Part shown: one piece after another, positions 25,517 through 34,747 of the stretch
How the letters are laid out: every line of letters begins with the position of its first letter
Numbering within the stretch: the stretch's first letter is position 1
DNA from: WGMI01 sp041739275
GTDB taxonomy: Bacteria > Bacteroidota > Bacteroidia > Flavobacteriales > Schleiferiaceae
Length of the DNA: 64,000 nucleotides
NCBI GenBank assembly: GCA_041739275.1
Contig: JBGSOF010000002.1
Span: 35,060 to 99,059, forward strand
Direction of reading: 5' to 3'
Notes under the pieces: generated by a model
The model's database searches: none
What the model was told of the DNA's origin: nothing
Seen by the model: the letters and a program-made list of their open reading frames with translations, nothing else
Position numbers and translations under genes: made by a program

Positions 25517-26421
25517 AAACTGCACTATCGACCACTGCGCTCGTTTTCTCAATGTTATGGACATGGTCCGCGCACGCCCAAGGTTGCAGCGATGCGGGGG
25601 TATGCACCGCGGGGAGCTTGGGCCACGGCCCCTCAGAAAAAGCCCAGTGGAGTTTCGGAATGCAATACGGACTCGGAGAGCAGGGAATTGTCTATTTGGA
25701 TGCCGAATTGGGTGCCGTCCTCCCTTTTGGTGCCAAAAACCGGATCGACCTGCGCCTGCCCGTCCGCTTCATCAACGGCGATCTCGATCAAGTCTTCGGG
25801 CTCTCTGACGTCTCGGCGACCTGGATTCGCGATTTTCAACTTTCAGACACTAAACTCCTCATTGCAAATCTGGGCCTGCGCATCCCCACAGGCGAAGCCA
25901 ACCGAAGCCTCGATTCAGGAGACCCACTGCCGATGCCGTATCAAACCAGTTTGGGCACCGTAGACCTCATTCTCGGTGTGAGCTATCGCCCGGGGCTCTG
26001 GATTTTTGGCGCGGGATATCAACAGCCGCTCAATTCGAATCGAAATGGGTATTTAGCAACACTCGACAGCCTCTCGACCGAGCCCTTTCCGTCGACCCGC
26101 AACTTTGAGCGCCGAGGAGATGCTGTGGTGCGCTTTGGCAGGCAGTTTGGCCAAGACAGCGACCCTTGGGTGTTCTCGACCTCTGCGCTCGGAATTGTCC
26201 ACCTCGGTCAAGACCGATACGAAGAGCCCGATGGCGAGATGCGCTCCATCGAAGGTTCTGAAGGCCTCACCTTAAACCTCACGGGCTCGGTTCGAAGAAA
26301 CTGGGATTCAAAGAATTCGCTGGGCTTGGATGTGGGCTTTCCGCTCCTTGTACGCGAAGTGCGCCCCGATGGCTTGATCAGTGGTTTTGTGCTGGGCCTC
26401 AAGTGGAGAAGCTCCTTCTAA
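25513..26421 (+). CDS. Outer-membrane beta-barrel-like hypothetical protein
   Basis: 302 residues with a signal peptide (ALSTTALVFSMLWTWSAHAQ) and then alternating amphipathic strands (IVYLDAELGAVLPFG, IDLRLPVRFI, LLIANLGLRIPTG, LILGVSYRPGLWIFGAGYQQ), ending in LKWRSSF with the terminal Phe typical of outer-membrane barrels. Two Cys lie just after the signal (GCSDAGVCTAG). The ATG overlaps the protease stop (ATGA), so the two are translationally coupled; it may assist the protease or form a pore. No close family recognised. Confidence 0.75.
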   Translation: MKTALSTTALVFSMLWTWSAHAQGCSDAGVCTAGSLGHGPSEKAQWSFGMQYGLGEQGIVYLDAELGAVLPFGAKNRIDLRLPVRFINGDLDQVFGLSDVSATWIRDFQLSDTKLLIANLGLRIPTGEANRSLDSGDPLPMPYQTSLGTVDLILGVSYRPGLWIFGAGYQQPLNSNRNGYLATLDSLSTEPFPSTRNFERRGDAVVRFGRQFGQDSDPWVFSTSALGIVHLGQDRYEEPDGEMRSIEGSEGLTLNLTGSVRRNWDSKNSLGLDVGFPLLVREVRPDGLISGFVLGLKWRSSF

Positions 26422-26441
26422 GGCGTTCGAAATCAATAATA

Positions 26442-27794
26442 TCAAGCGCGTTCCAGGATGGGCTCAGCCGTCTCGTCGTGCTGGCTCAGGTCGAGACCAA
26501 TGCCTTCGTGCTCGGCGCTCACCCGCAAAGGTGTTATTTGGTTGGTGATTTTCAACAAGACCCAAGTGGCGAGGAAGGAGTAAACCCCAATCACCAAAAC
26601 GGCGATCACCTCGGCCTTAAACAATTCAAAGCCCCCGTATAAGAGCCCGCCGTTGGTCGCAAAAATGCCGGTAAAGAGCATTCCCAAAATCCCCCCCACC
26701 CCGTGGCAAGGAAAGACATCGAGGGTATCGTCTATTTCTGAGCGATTCTTCCAGTGAACCACAGCGTAACTGGCCAAACTGGCGACAGCTCCAATCAAAA
26801 AGCTGTGCCCCGAAACAATATATCCTGCAGCGGGCGTGATGGTGGCCAGACCGACTACGGCGCCGATGCACACCCCCACGGTCGAAGGTTTTTTGTTGTT
26901 GATGACATCGAGCAGCATCCAAGCCATCATCGCCGAGGCCGATGCCAAGCTGGTGTTCACCATCGCATTGATGGCGACCTCATTGGCACCCAGGGAAGAA
27001 CCTGCGTTGAAGCCGAACCATCCGAACCACAACAGCCCGGTTCCCAGCAAGATATACGGAATATTCGAGGGTTGATGCACGTGCCCTTCGCGATGAGAAT
27101 GGCGCCGTCCCAAAACCAAGGCGCCCGTCAAGGCGGCGACCCCGGCAGAAAGGTGAATCACCGCACCCCCGGCGAAATCAAGTACGCCCATTTTGAACAA
27201 GAAGCCCCCGGGGTTCCAGACCCAATGCGCCACCGGACAATAAATGAAGAACGTAAAGAGCACCATAAAAATCATGTAACTCCAGAATCGAATGCGCTCG
27301 GCAAACGAACCGGTAATGAGCGCCGGCGTAATGATGGCGAACTTGAGCTGAAAGGCGGCGAATAGAATCAAGGGCAGTCCGGGCGCGATACTCGGGTGAG
27401 CCGCCGTGCCTACCCCGTCAAAAAAGGCGAATTCGAGCGGGTTTCCGATCCAACCGCCAATGCTGCTTCCAAACACCAAACTAAAGCCCACGGCATACCA
27501 TATCAAACTCACAACTCCCAAAGCCACAAAGCTTTGCAACATGGTCGAGAGCATATTCTTGCGGTGCACCATGCCGCCGTAAAAAAAGCTGAGCCCCGGG
27601 GTCATCAGCAAGACCAGAGCCGTGGCCGTGAGCATCCAGCCCACATCGCCGGTGTTGATCGAGCCGGGCAAAGCCACGGGGTGTTCGCTCGGCCAAACGC
27701 TAGCCGCCACGCTCAAAAGAATCAGCAGTGCAAAGCTGAGGCGTCCCAGCTTGCCCGCACGGGTACGAAGGGGCTTATCCGTTGCCATCGACAA
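26442..27794 (-). CDS. amt: Ammonium transporter (Amt family)
   Basis: 450 residues, eleven or so membrane helices. GDVGWMLTATALVLLMTPGL, SFFYGGMVHRKNMLSTML, GGAVIHLSAGVAALTGALVL (first pore His) and FPCHGVGGILGMLFTGIF (second pore His) are Amt/Mep/Rh signatures; AMMAWMLLDVINNKKPSTVG also fits. It imports ammonium across the inner membrane. It is the last gene after glnA and the glutaminase, 8 bases from the glutaminase stop. No glnK/PII gene follows, although amt genes are often paired with one. Confidence 0.96.
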   Translation of the reverse strand: MSMATDKPLRTRAGKLGRLSFALLILLSVAASVWPSEHPVALPGSINTGDVGWMLTATALVLLMTPGLSFFYGGMVHRKNMLSTMLQSFVALGVVSLIWYAVGFSLVFGSSIGGWIGNPLEFAFFDGVGTAAHPSIAPGLPLILFAAFQLKFAIITPALITGSFAERIRFWSYMIFMVLFTFFIYCPVAHWVWNPGGFLFKMGVLDFAGGAVIHLSAGVAALTGALVLGRRHSHREGHVHQPSNIPYILLGTGLLWFGWFGFNAGSSLGANEVAINAMVNTSLASASAMMAWMLLDVINNKKPSTVGVCIGAVVGLATITPAAGYIVSGHSFLIGAVASLASYAVVHWKNRSEIDDTLDVFPCHGVGGILGMLFTGIFATNGGLLYGGFELFKAEVIAVLVIGVYSFLATWVLLKITNQITPLRVSAEHEGIGLDLSQHDETAEPILERA

Positions 27795-27802
27795 AAAAAG
27801 AG

Positions 27803-29422
27803 TTAGTTCGAGGAGCTGCTTTTTCTGAAGTTCTTCATGAACTCCACCAGGGCTTGATGCCCGTTTCTATGGGCGTCGTCGTAGGGAGAATTGCCCCAGC
27901 GGTCTTGCACCTCGAGCGAAGCGCCGTGGGCGAGCAAGTAGTCGACCACCGCAAGATGGCCTTCTGAGGCTGCGATATGCAGCGGAGTTCGCTTGTCGTA
28001 GTCGGAGTCGTTGACATCGACCCCGCGGGCAATCAGTTTTTGAACCTCGTAGACGTCTCCGGCGCTGGCGGCCCAACACAGGTCGATGAGGCTGTTCATC
28101 CGCGACTCGTTTTTGCGCAAACGCGGGTCGATTTTATTGCTCACGCCTGAAATCAAACTGTCGTAGTTGTGAAAGTTGAAGCGCTGAACGAGCTCTTTGC
28201 AGAATTCAATTCCGCGCACCGAATTGCCGTGGGTGTCTAAGCGCGGAGACCAAACGGCCATTCCGAGTAAGTTGGGCACGACGATCATCAAGCCCCCCGC
28301 CACTCCGCTCTTGGCCGGCAAACCGATGCTAAACGCAAACTCTCCGCTGAAATCGTACATACCGCAGGAATACATCAGCGACAAGCAGTTCTTGACCGTT
28401 TCAGGCTTGAAAATGCGCAGGCCCGTGATCGGACAAACCCCTGCATTGGCCAGAGTTGCAGCCACCACAGCCATGGCTTCGGTGCTCACCTCAATCGAAC
28501 AGCATTGAAAGTAGAACTCCAAGGTGGCAATGAGATCGGTATTTTCGGGAAAAGCACCGTTCTCTTTCATAAAATAGCCGAGGGCAAAATTTCGATCAGC
28601 GGTTTGGCGCTCGCTCAAATACACTGAGTTGTTAAACCGCGCAGGGATTCCGCCGCTGAGTTTTGTCCAGATGTCCAGGACATAATCAAAGCGATCGGAC
28701 ATGTCCTTTTCGGGTTGAATCAAAGAACACGTCATGATGGCACCCGAGTTGATCATCGGGTTGTGCGGAATACCTTTCTCGTTCAGAACCAATCCGTTAA
28801 AAGAAATTCCGCTGGGTTCGCGCCCCACATGTCGATGCACTTGTTCCACCCCGTTTTCTTCCATCGCCAAGGCGTAATTAATCGGCTTGGAAATGCTTTG
28901 AATACAGAAGTAGCGGTCGCTTTCGCCCAAGGCGGCGCGCTGCCCGTCGATGGTGCAAATCGAAACCGCGAATTGCTCCGGATCCACTCTGCCCAACTGA
29001 GGGATATACGTCGCGACTTTGCCCGATTTATTCGCTTTGGTTTGGTCGAAAACTTCCTTGATTTCGCGCACAAATTCCTTGAAATCAGGGATGATTAAAT
29101 TCCCCTCAATGGCATCTTTAATCAAAGTGCCGTTGCTCTCGTGGATGATCTGCTTGAAGGCTTCGAAATCGATGGAATAGCCCGCGTCTTCTTCTTCTAA
29201 GATTCGCTTGTTTTCAAGTCGAACTCGGGGGTCGTTTTCTTTAATCCCCATCCCATCGAGCACCTTGACCAATCGGCTCACCGGAATTCTGCCGACCGAC
29301 TCGATATCGAGCGCGTTGAAAAGTTTGAACATATCGCCCTCAATGGTCGCTTGATGCGCAGAAGACTCCACCGACTTTGAATCGGCGTTTTTGGCGCGAG
29401 CGACCCGCGTACTTGTAGCCAT
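27803..29422 (-). CDS. glsA: Glutaminase with EF-hand-like N-terminus and C-terminal ankyrin repeats
   Basis: 539 residues, much longer than the roughly 310-residue basic bacterial enzyme. Residues 30-130 form a helical EF-hand-like region (KLFNALDIESVGRIPVSRLV). The serine-dependent glutaminase domain, about 135-435, has the catalytic pair in YFCIQSISKPINYALA (S176, K179), plus NPMINSGAIM and LPAKSGVAGG. Residues about 450-530 are ankyrin repeats (TPLHIAASEGHLAVVDYLLA). This arrangement matches animal kidney-type glutaminases. It hydrolyses glutamine to glutamate and ammonia. It is encoded between glnA and amt in one operon. Confidence 0.95.
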   Translation of the reverse strand: MATSTRVARAKNADSKSVESSAHQATIEGDMFKLFNALDIESVGRIPVSRLVKVLDGMGIKENDPRVRLENKRILEEEDAGYSIDFEAFKQIIHESNGTLIKDAIEGNLIIPDFKEFVREIKEVFDQTKANKSGKVATYIPQLGRVDPEQFAVSICTIDGQRAALGESDRYFCIQSISKPINYALAMEENGVEQVHRHVGREPSGISFNGLVLNEKGIPHNPMINSGAIMTCSLIQPEKDMSDRFDYVLDIWTKLSGGIPARFNNSVYLSERQTADRNFALGYFMKENGAFPENTDLIATLEFYFQCCSIEVSTEAMAVVAATLANAGVCPITGLRIFKPETVKNCLSLMYSCGMYDFSGEFAFSIGLPAKSGVAGGLMIVVPNLLGMAVWSPRLDTHGNSVRGIEFCKELVQRFNFHNYDSLISGVSNKIDPRLRKNESRMNSLIDLCWAASAGDVYEVQKLIARGVDVNDSDYDKRTPLHIAASEGHLAVVDYLLAHGASLEVQDRWGNSPYDDAHRNGHQALVEFMKNFRKSSSSN

Positions 29423-29467
29423 AATGGGAATGGGGTTAAAGAGGAATCAATCCAAGGTCAAAACCGC

Positions 29468-31675
29468 TCAGCCGAGCTGGAGCATCTCGCGGTATTTCGG
29501 AAGCCTCCATTGAGCATCGTCCACCAAGAGTTCGAGGGCATCGCCGTGCACTCGAATCGACTGACACAAGGGCAGCACTTTGGTGGTAAAGTAGATGGCA
29601 ATCGAGCGGCTGTCTTTGCGGCTGTGTGCTTTTTCGAGTGCATCTACGAGTTGATCGGTCGATTCGCGCAGTTCGTCGATGTGGCCGTTCAAACGCTCGC
29701 ATTCGAGTTTGAGTTTTTCTGCGGCGCGGCTCAAGCCCATGGCCTGCACTCCGTTGAAATTCTCGATCAAAGTGCTCAAATGTGCATAGGCCGCGGGCAA
29801 AATCATGGTGCGCGACATTTCCACATAGAGTTCGGCTTCGACCTCGCTCTTTTTGATGTAGTTCTCGAGCATCACTTCGTGGCGGGCTTCGAGTTCTCTT
29901 TCGTTAAAAATGCCGTGTCTTACGAACAAGTCGCGGGCGCTGGCCGAAACCATGGCGTCGAGGGCTTCGGGGGTAGTGCGAATGTTTTGAAGTCCCCGCT
30001 TGGCGGCTTCTTTTTCCCATTCTTTCGAATACCCGTCTCCGTTGAAGATAATCACTTCACAATCGGCTAAATCGCTCTGCAGTTGGGCAATGACCGCCTC
30101 ATCTATCGAAGCCCCTTTGAGCTTGCGATCTTCTACGGCATTGGCAAAACGGTCGAGTTGATCGGCCACCATAGAATTCAGTACCGTCATGGCTGAACTG
30201 CAGTTTGCCGAAGACCCTACAGCTCTGAACTCGAACTTATTGCCGGTAAATGGGAAGGGTGAAGTCCGGTTGCGATCGGTGGCGTCGATCTTGGCCTCGG
30301 GGATTTTGGGGATGTTCAAATCGAACATCTCCTTGGCATTGCTGTCGGTGGTCAGCCCGTGCTTTTTGAAGTGTTCCAACACATCGGCCATAATGGTTCC
30401 GGTAAATACCGAGATGATGGCCGGGGGCGCTTCGTTCGCACCGAGGCGGTGGTCGTTGCCCGCAGTCGCTATGCTCGCGCGCAAGAGGGCGTCGTGCCGC
30501 TTGACCGCCGCGATAACGTTGATAAAGAAGGTCAAGAACGACAAGTTGCTTCCAGGCAAATCACTGGGGTTCAGGAGGTTTTTGCCGCGATCGGTCGCCA
30601 TCGACCAGTTGTTGTGCTTGCCCGAACCGTTCACTCCGGCAAAGGGCTTTTCGTGGAACAACACCCGAAGGCCGTGGCGCTGTGCCACGCGATTCATGGT
30701 GTCCATTACGAGCAAGTTGTGGTCTACCGCGACGTTCAATTCCTCAAACATCGGGGCGCACTCGTATTGAGCCGGAGCCACTTCGTTGTGACGGGTCAAG
30801 ACCGGAATACCCAAACGCAGGGCTTCGCGCTCAAAGTCGACCATAAAGTTCTGCACGCGCTCGGGGATGCTGCCGAAGTAGTGATCCTCCAACTGCTGAT
30901 TCTTTGCGGGTCGATTTCCGAACAAGCTCCTGCCCGATTGAATCAAGTCGGGGCGCTGACGGTAGTGCTCTTCGTCGATCAAAAAATACTCTTGCTCCCA
31001 ACCCAGGGTCGCAATGACATTGTGGACGGTAGGGTCGAAGAACCGGCACACTCGAGTGGCCGCTTGGTTGAGCACTTCGCAACTCTTCATCAAAGGAGTT
31101 TTGAAGTCGAGCGACTCGCCTGTATACGAAATGTATACCGAAGGAATGTAGAGGGTGTTGCCCAAAGCGGTTTCGAGAATGAAGGCCGGCGAGCTCGGAT
31201 CCCAAATGGTGTATCCGCGAGCTTGGGCCGTAGAGCGCAAACCACCGTGCGGGAAGCTCGAAGCATCGGGCTCGCGCTGAACCAGTTCTGCAGCGGTGAG
31301 CGATTCCATGCCCTGTACGTTCAAATCGAGCGAAGGCTTATAGAAAGCGTCGTGCTTTTCGGCAGTGGTGCCGGTGAGCGGTTGAAACCAGTGGGTGTAG
31401 TGTGTGGCACCTTTGTCGGTAGCCCATTTTTTGAGCCCCTTGGCGACGTTCTCGGCCGTTTGAAGGTCGATTTTCTCGTTGTTCTGAATCACCGTAGCCA
31501 TCTTATAATAAGTGCTCTCGGTGAGGTACTCCTTCATGGTCTGAAGGTTGAAGACATTCTCGGCAAAGATTTCGGAGATCTTGCGGCGATCGTTCGGGGC
31601 TGTTGAAACGTCGATGGCTCCGTTGCTGTGAGCGCCATTCTGATTGCGGCTCGAGGATGTGCGTTGATTGTTCAT
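29468..31675 (-). CDS. glnA: Glutamine synthetase type III
   Basis: 735 residues, the length of GSIII (GlnN-type) enzymes rather than the 450-470 of GSI. WFQPLTGTTAEKHDAFY is the GSIII signature; GWEQEYFLIDEE holds metal-binding Glu residues, HNEVAPAQYECAP and FHEKPFAGVNGSGKHNNWSM the nucleotide and active-site region, and SPFPFTGNKFEFRAVGSS the C-terminal active-site part. The start MNNQRTSSSRNQ precedes a conserved region from KISEIFAENVF. First gene of the glnA-glutaminase-amt operon; a promoter-like element lies upstream. Confidence 0.96.
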   Translation of the reverse strand: MNNQRTSSSRNQNGAHSNGAIDVSTAPNDRRKISEIFAENVFNLQTMKEYLTESTYYKMATVIQNNEKIDLQTAENVAKGLKKWATDKGATHYTHWFQPLTGTTAEKHDAFYKPSLDLNVQGMESLTAAELVQREPDASSFPHGGLRSTAQARGYTIWDPSSPAFILETALGNTLYIPSVYISYTGESLDFKTPLMKSCEVLNQAATRVCRFFDPTVHNVIATLGWEQEYFLIDEEHYRQRPDLIQSGRSLFGNRPAKNQQLEDHYFGSIPERVQNFMVDFEREALRLGIPVLTRHNEVAPAQYECAPMFEELNVAVDHNLLVMDTMNRVAQRHGLRVLFHEKPFAGVNGSGKHNNWSMATDRGKNLLNPSDLPGSNLSFLTFFINVIAAVKRHDALLRASIATAGNDHRLGANEAPPAIISVFTGTIMADVLEHFKKHGLTTDSNAKEMFDLNIPKIPEAKIDATDRNRTSPFPFTGNKFEFRAVGSSANCSSAMTVLNSMVADQLDRFANAVEDRKLKGASIDEAVIAQLQSDLADCEVIIFNGDGYSKEWEKEAAKRGLQNIRTTPEALDAMVSASARDLFVRHGIFNERELEARHEVMLENYIKKSEVEAELYVEMSRTMILPAAYAHLSTLIENFNGVQAMGLSRAAEKLKLECERLNGHIDELRESTDQLVDALEKAHSRKDSRSIAIYFTTKVLPLCQSIRVHGDALELLVDDAQWRLPKYREMLQLG

Positions 31676-31701
31676 TGCGCTATTGGATTTCTTGTACGAC
31701 C

Positions 31702-31731
31702 CAAACCTAGCGCCCGCCCTTCTCTTTGAAA
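31702..31731 (-). promoter_or_regulatory. Predicted promoter of glnA operon
   Basis: Minus strand: TTTC (plus 31728-31731), an 18-base spacer, then TAGGTTTG (31702-31709), a perfect match to the Bacteroidota TAnnTTTG -7 element; the -33 box differs from TTTG by one base. The element lies 27 bases before the glnA start codon. The remaining sequence up to 31904 is AT-rich with no gene. Confidence 0.5.
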
Positions 31732-31904
31732 CAGCCCTTAAAAGGTGAATTTTATATATCCCCTAAACAGGGTATCTCGATCGAATTTGGACGGCTGTAC
31801 TCGACAACAATCGAGTTTTCTTAACACTCATTTAACATATGATACCCCAAAAAGGTGGATTTATGAGTCCGCGGGTTCATTTCGTTTAAACTTCAAAAAT
31901 TCGC

Positions 31905-32552
31905 TCAGAGCTCTAACCAGCCTCTTTGCATCGCCAATCTCAGCAGGGCGGCCGTATTGTTTACCTCTAGTTTTCGGAGCAGATTCTTGCGGTGGGTGTT
32001 GATGGTCTCGACGCTCAAGCTCAGGCGCTGAGAAATCTCTTGATTGTTCATTCCCAAAGCGATAAAGCCCAATACCTCTCGTTCTCTGCGCGTAATCTCG
32101 CCTTTGTTCGACTTATTGGATTCTTCGAACAAACCCGGGAGCAATTCGGGCGCAAAATGCTGTTTTCCCTGAGCCACATTTCGAATTCCATCGAGAATTT
32201 CAGAGCGCCCCGAACTCTTTAACAGGTAGCCCGAAACGCCGATTTGATACATCTTTTCGATATAACTCCGCTCGTTGTGCATGCTCAAGATGAGCACCTT
32301 TACATTCGGAAATTGAGCGAGAATGTCTTTGGCGGCTTCAAATCCATCCATATTCGGCATTCGAATATCCATCAAAACGATATCCACTAAATAAGAGCGC
32401 AACTTCAAGAGCGCCTGATGTCCGTCTGAAGCTTCGGCTACCACGGCGAACTCCTCGTTTCGGTCGAGCAAGGTGCGCAGACCGTCGAGCAAGATTCGAT
32501 GGTCGTCGACCAGTAAAAGTTTGATGGGCTGGGGGCCGTTCGATGTGCGCAT
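31905..32552 (-). CDS. LuxR/NarL-family response regulator
   Basis: 215 residues. Receiver domain: LLLVDDHRILLDGLR, phosphoacceptor D62 in DIVLMDIRMPNMDG, and the conserved Lys in SGYLLKSSG. Output domain: a LuxR-type HTH in TRREREVLGFIALGMNNQEI and TINTHRKNLLRKLEV. It starts 8 bases after the kinase gene, its evident partner, and is 230 bases from glnA, so control of the glnA operon is possible but not shown. Confidence 0.95.
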   Translation of the reverse strand: MRTSNGPQPIKLLLVDDHRILLDGLRTLLDRNEEFAVVAEASDGHQALLKLRSYLVDIVLMDIRMPNMDGFEAAKDILAQFPNVKVLILSMHNERSYIEKMYQIGVSGYLLKSSGRSEILDGIRNVAQGKQHFAPELLPGLFEESNKSNKGEITRREREVLGFIALGMNNQEISQRLSLSVETINTHRKNLLRKLEVNNTAALLRLAMQRGWLEL

Positions 32553-32560
32553 ATCGAGTC

Positions 32561-34003
32561 TTAAATCAGGGGTATTTGAGCGATGGCCGTCGTGCCTTGA
32601 CCGGGCTTGCTGTCGAGGCTCATCGAACCTTTGAGCAATTCGAGGCGAGAGCGCAGATGCAGCATTCCACTCCCTCTCTCCTGCAGGCTTGGATCGAAGG
32701 GGTCAAAGCCAATTCCGTCGTCTTCGATCATCAAAGTGAGGTAATCGGGATGTTCGATTAGCTGAACTTCGATATATGAAGCCTCTGAATGTTTGATGGC
32801 ATTCCCGAGCAATTCTTGAAAAATTCGAAACAGTAAATATTCGATTTTCTTGTCAAACCGCATTTGGTTCAAGGTATGCTGAAAGACGAGTTCGACTTTC
32901 GATTCGGGCAGTCTGAATTTCTCTATTTCGCCCGAAATGGCATCGACCAAGCCGAACCGATCGAGCGAGGGCGGGCTGAGATTTTTCAAGATGTGCTCGA
33001 GTTCTTCGGAGCTCCGATCGAGCTGCATCAGGGCATTGTGCAAGAGTTCTCCGGTGCGAGAACCTTGGTGTTGAATGGCCGTAGACAAATACATGCGCAC
33101 GGCCAAGAGCATCTGCCCCAAGCTGTCGTGAAGGTCGCGCGCAATTCGGAGTCGCTCTCCTTCTTCGGCCAGCACAATATCGCCTAAATGAAGCCTCTGA
33201 TTTTCCAGTTGTTGTTCTCCGAGAATCCGCGTTTTTTCGTTCGAGGCCCGCAATTCCATCCGCGTTTTTTCGAGGGTGATCAAGCGTTGATCGAGCAGGC
33301 GAACAATGGGTCTAAATATGAAGAGGGCCTCGGCCAAAAGCACTAAAAAAGAGGCGAAAAGAACCCAAAAATGAAGTCTTTTCAAGTCGCGAATCTGCGC
33401 TCGATACACTTCGTCAAATCGAAAAGTGATTTGATCCATGAGTTCGACAAAATCTCTTTCCATTTCGAGCAATTGGGCCAGCCGAGGAAAAACGGGCGCG
33501 CCCTGAGCAGAGTCTCGGAACACTGCTTGGTGCTCATTCAACGAAAACTCTGAGGCGACAAGGGTTTGCTTCACCAAAAGATTGAGCGAATCGAATCGCG
33601 GTTGAAGGAGGATAAACGACTCTTTTAAGGTGGAATCTTCGACCATTTTGGGAAGACTCAGGAGAGAATCTCCGTATTGAAGGGCGTAATGTCCTCTTTG
33701 CCAGTCTTTTTGATCTATCCTAAGACGCTTAATCCACTCGGTTCGCTGCTGGAGATTTGCCGCATTTCCGCTTTTCAACAAAAGCATCCACTTGCTCATG
33801 CGCTGACTCAGCATGCGCTGCCTTCCGCTTATGTTCACCACACGCGATGCATGGCCTTGGTCTTCAATCGATTTTATAAAAATCCAACCCACGCTGGCCA
33901 GCAAAAATGCCACACTCAGCAGTGCGGTGATGTACAAAAATCGCAAACCATTGATGACCTTTTGATCTTGACGCCTCAGACGCTCCTTGTTGCCCAACGA
34001 CAT
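32561..34003 (-). CDS. NarX-like sensor histidine kinase with PilJ-type sensor domain
   Basis: 480 residues. Membrane helix about 22-44, then a periplasmic region containing NISGRQRMLSQRMSKWML, the P-box-like motif of type IV pili methyl-accepting/NarX sensor domains; second helix about 211-230. A coiled-coil linker leads to the HisKA_3 dimerisation helix (RIARDLHDSLGQMLL, phospho-His H292) and an ATPase domain with N-box LLGNAIKHSEA and MIEDDGIGFDPFD. It should phosphorylate the NarL-type regulator encoded next. The signal may be nitrate/nitrite or another small ligand; the exact ligand cannot be read. Confidence 0.93.
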   Translation of the reverse strand: MSLGNKERLRRQDQKVINGLRFLYITALLSVAFLLASVGWIFIKSIEDQGHASRVVNISGRQRMLSQRMSKWMLLLKSGNAANLQQRTEWIKRLRIDQKDWQRGHYALQYGDSLLSLPKMVEDSTLKESFILLQPRFDSLNLLVKQTLVASEFSLNEHQAVFRDSAQGAPVFPRLAQLLEMERDFVELMDQITFRFDEVYRAQIRDLKRLHFWVLFASFLVLLAEALFIFRPIVRLLDQRLITLEKTRMELRASNEKTRILGEQQLENQRLHLGDIVLAEEGERLRIARDLHDSLGQMLLAVRMYLSTAIQHQGSRTGELLHNALMQLDRSSEELEHILKNLSPPSLDRFGLVDAISGEIEKFRLPESKVELVFQHTLNQMRFDKKIEYLLFRIFQELLGNAIKHSEASYIEVQLIEHPDYLTLMIEDDGIGFDPFDPSLQERGSGMLHLRSRLELLKGSMSLDSKPGQGTTAIAQIPLI

Positions 34004-34004
34004 T

Positions 34005-34481
34005 TTACTCTACTTGTATTCCCTCAAAATCTCCCAGCGAATTTCGATCGGGATCGACCCATTCTCCTCTCGCTTTGCTCGAATAAATCAACGCTTGGGA
34101 GTAATGAACAGAAATGGCCTCAGCCCCCGATTGTTCGGGCCGGTTTAAAAAGGCCGCAAAGGCTTGGTGATCGGGAAAGAGCGCGTAGAGCCGCAGCAGC
34201 CAATAGCGCGTAATGGTATAGTGATATCCGCGCTCCAGATTGTTGGGAATTCCGTTTCTGAGGTTCAGCTTGCGAATGAGATCGCTAAACATTTCAAAGA
34301 GGCGTTCGAAGTCTTGGGTGGATTTGCTCGAACCTGTGCGACTCAGGCTGTGTTCGGCGAGCATGCCCCAAGCCGACAACAAGTGCATTCGGTGCGTCCA
34401 TTCGGGTTCGTCGATGTGGCTTTGACGGAGCCGCTGAAACGCGACGACACTCGAATTCAAAAGACTGTGATTCATAATCAA
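34005..34481 (-). CDS. Hypothetical protein upstream of the two-component system
   Basis: 158 residues, mainly helical, with no signal peptide or membrane segment and no domain I recognise (MHLLSAWGMLAEHSLSRTG, ERGYHYTITRYWLLRLYALF). The stop lies one base before the kinase start, so it is co-transcribed and possibly coupled with it. It could be an accessory protein of the sensor pathway. ATG codons at 34481 and 34475 are both possible. Confidence 0.65.
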   Translation of the reverse strand: MIMNHSLLNSSVVAFQRLRQSHIDEPEWTHRMHLLSAWGMLAEHSLSRTGSSKSTQDFERLFEMFSDLIRKLNLRNGIPNNLERGYHYTITRYWLLRLYALFPDHQAFAAFLNRPEQSGAEAISVHYSQALIYSSKARGEWVDPDRNSLGDFEGIQVE

Positions 34482-34747
34482 GCGAAATGTACTTCGGCTT
34501 TTGCACGGCTTGCTCTTCGATTCTTAGCGGGGTGTTGGACTTTTCGAGACTTTTCATCCAGTTTTGAAGGCTCTGATAAATTGGAATCGTCGGGGGACTG
34601 CGGAAATTTCTGGGGACAAGGAGAAAATGCGCAAACTAGCTCTAGTGATATCCTTTCAGTGAGAAACTCTAAGGGACAGACTCTAGTTGGTTCGAGGGAT
34701 TCTCTTAGCAGTATTGGTAAAAGAATCACTTAATATCACTAGATATC
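34482..34747 (+). other. Non-coding stretch with a 10-bp inverted repeat
   Basis: No convincing gene in six frames. CTAGTGATAT at 34642-34651 is repeated in inverted form as ATATCACTAG at 34732-34741, about 100 bases apart, enclosing a segment with further short complementary pieces. This could be an RNA structure or the edge of a small element. Part of the segment near 34604 (AATTTCTGGGGA) resembles sequence near 63500 in the other repeat copy. Confidence 0.4.
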
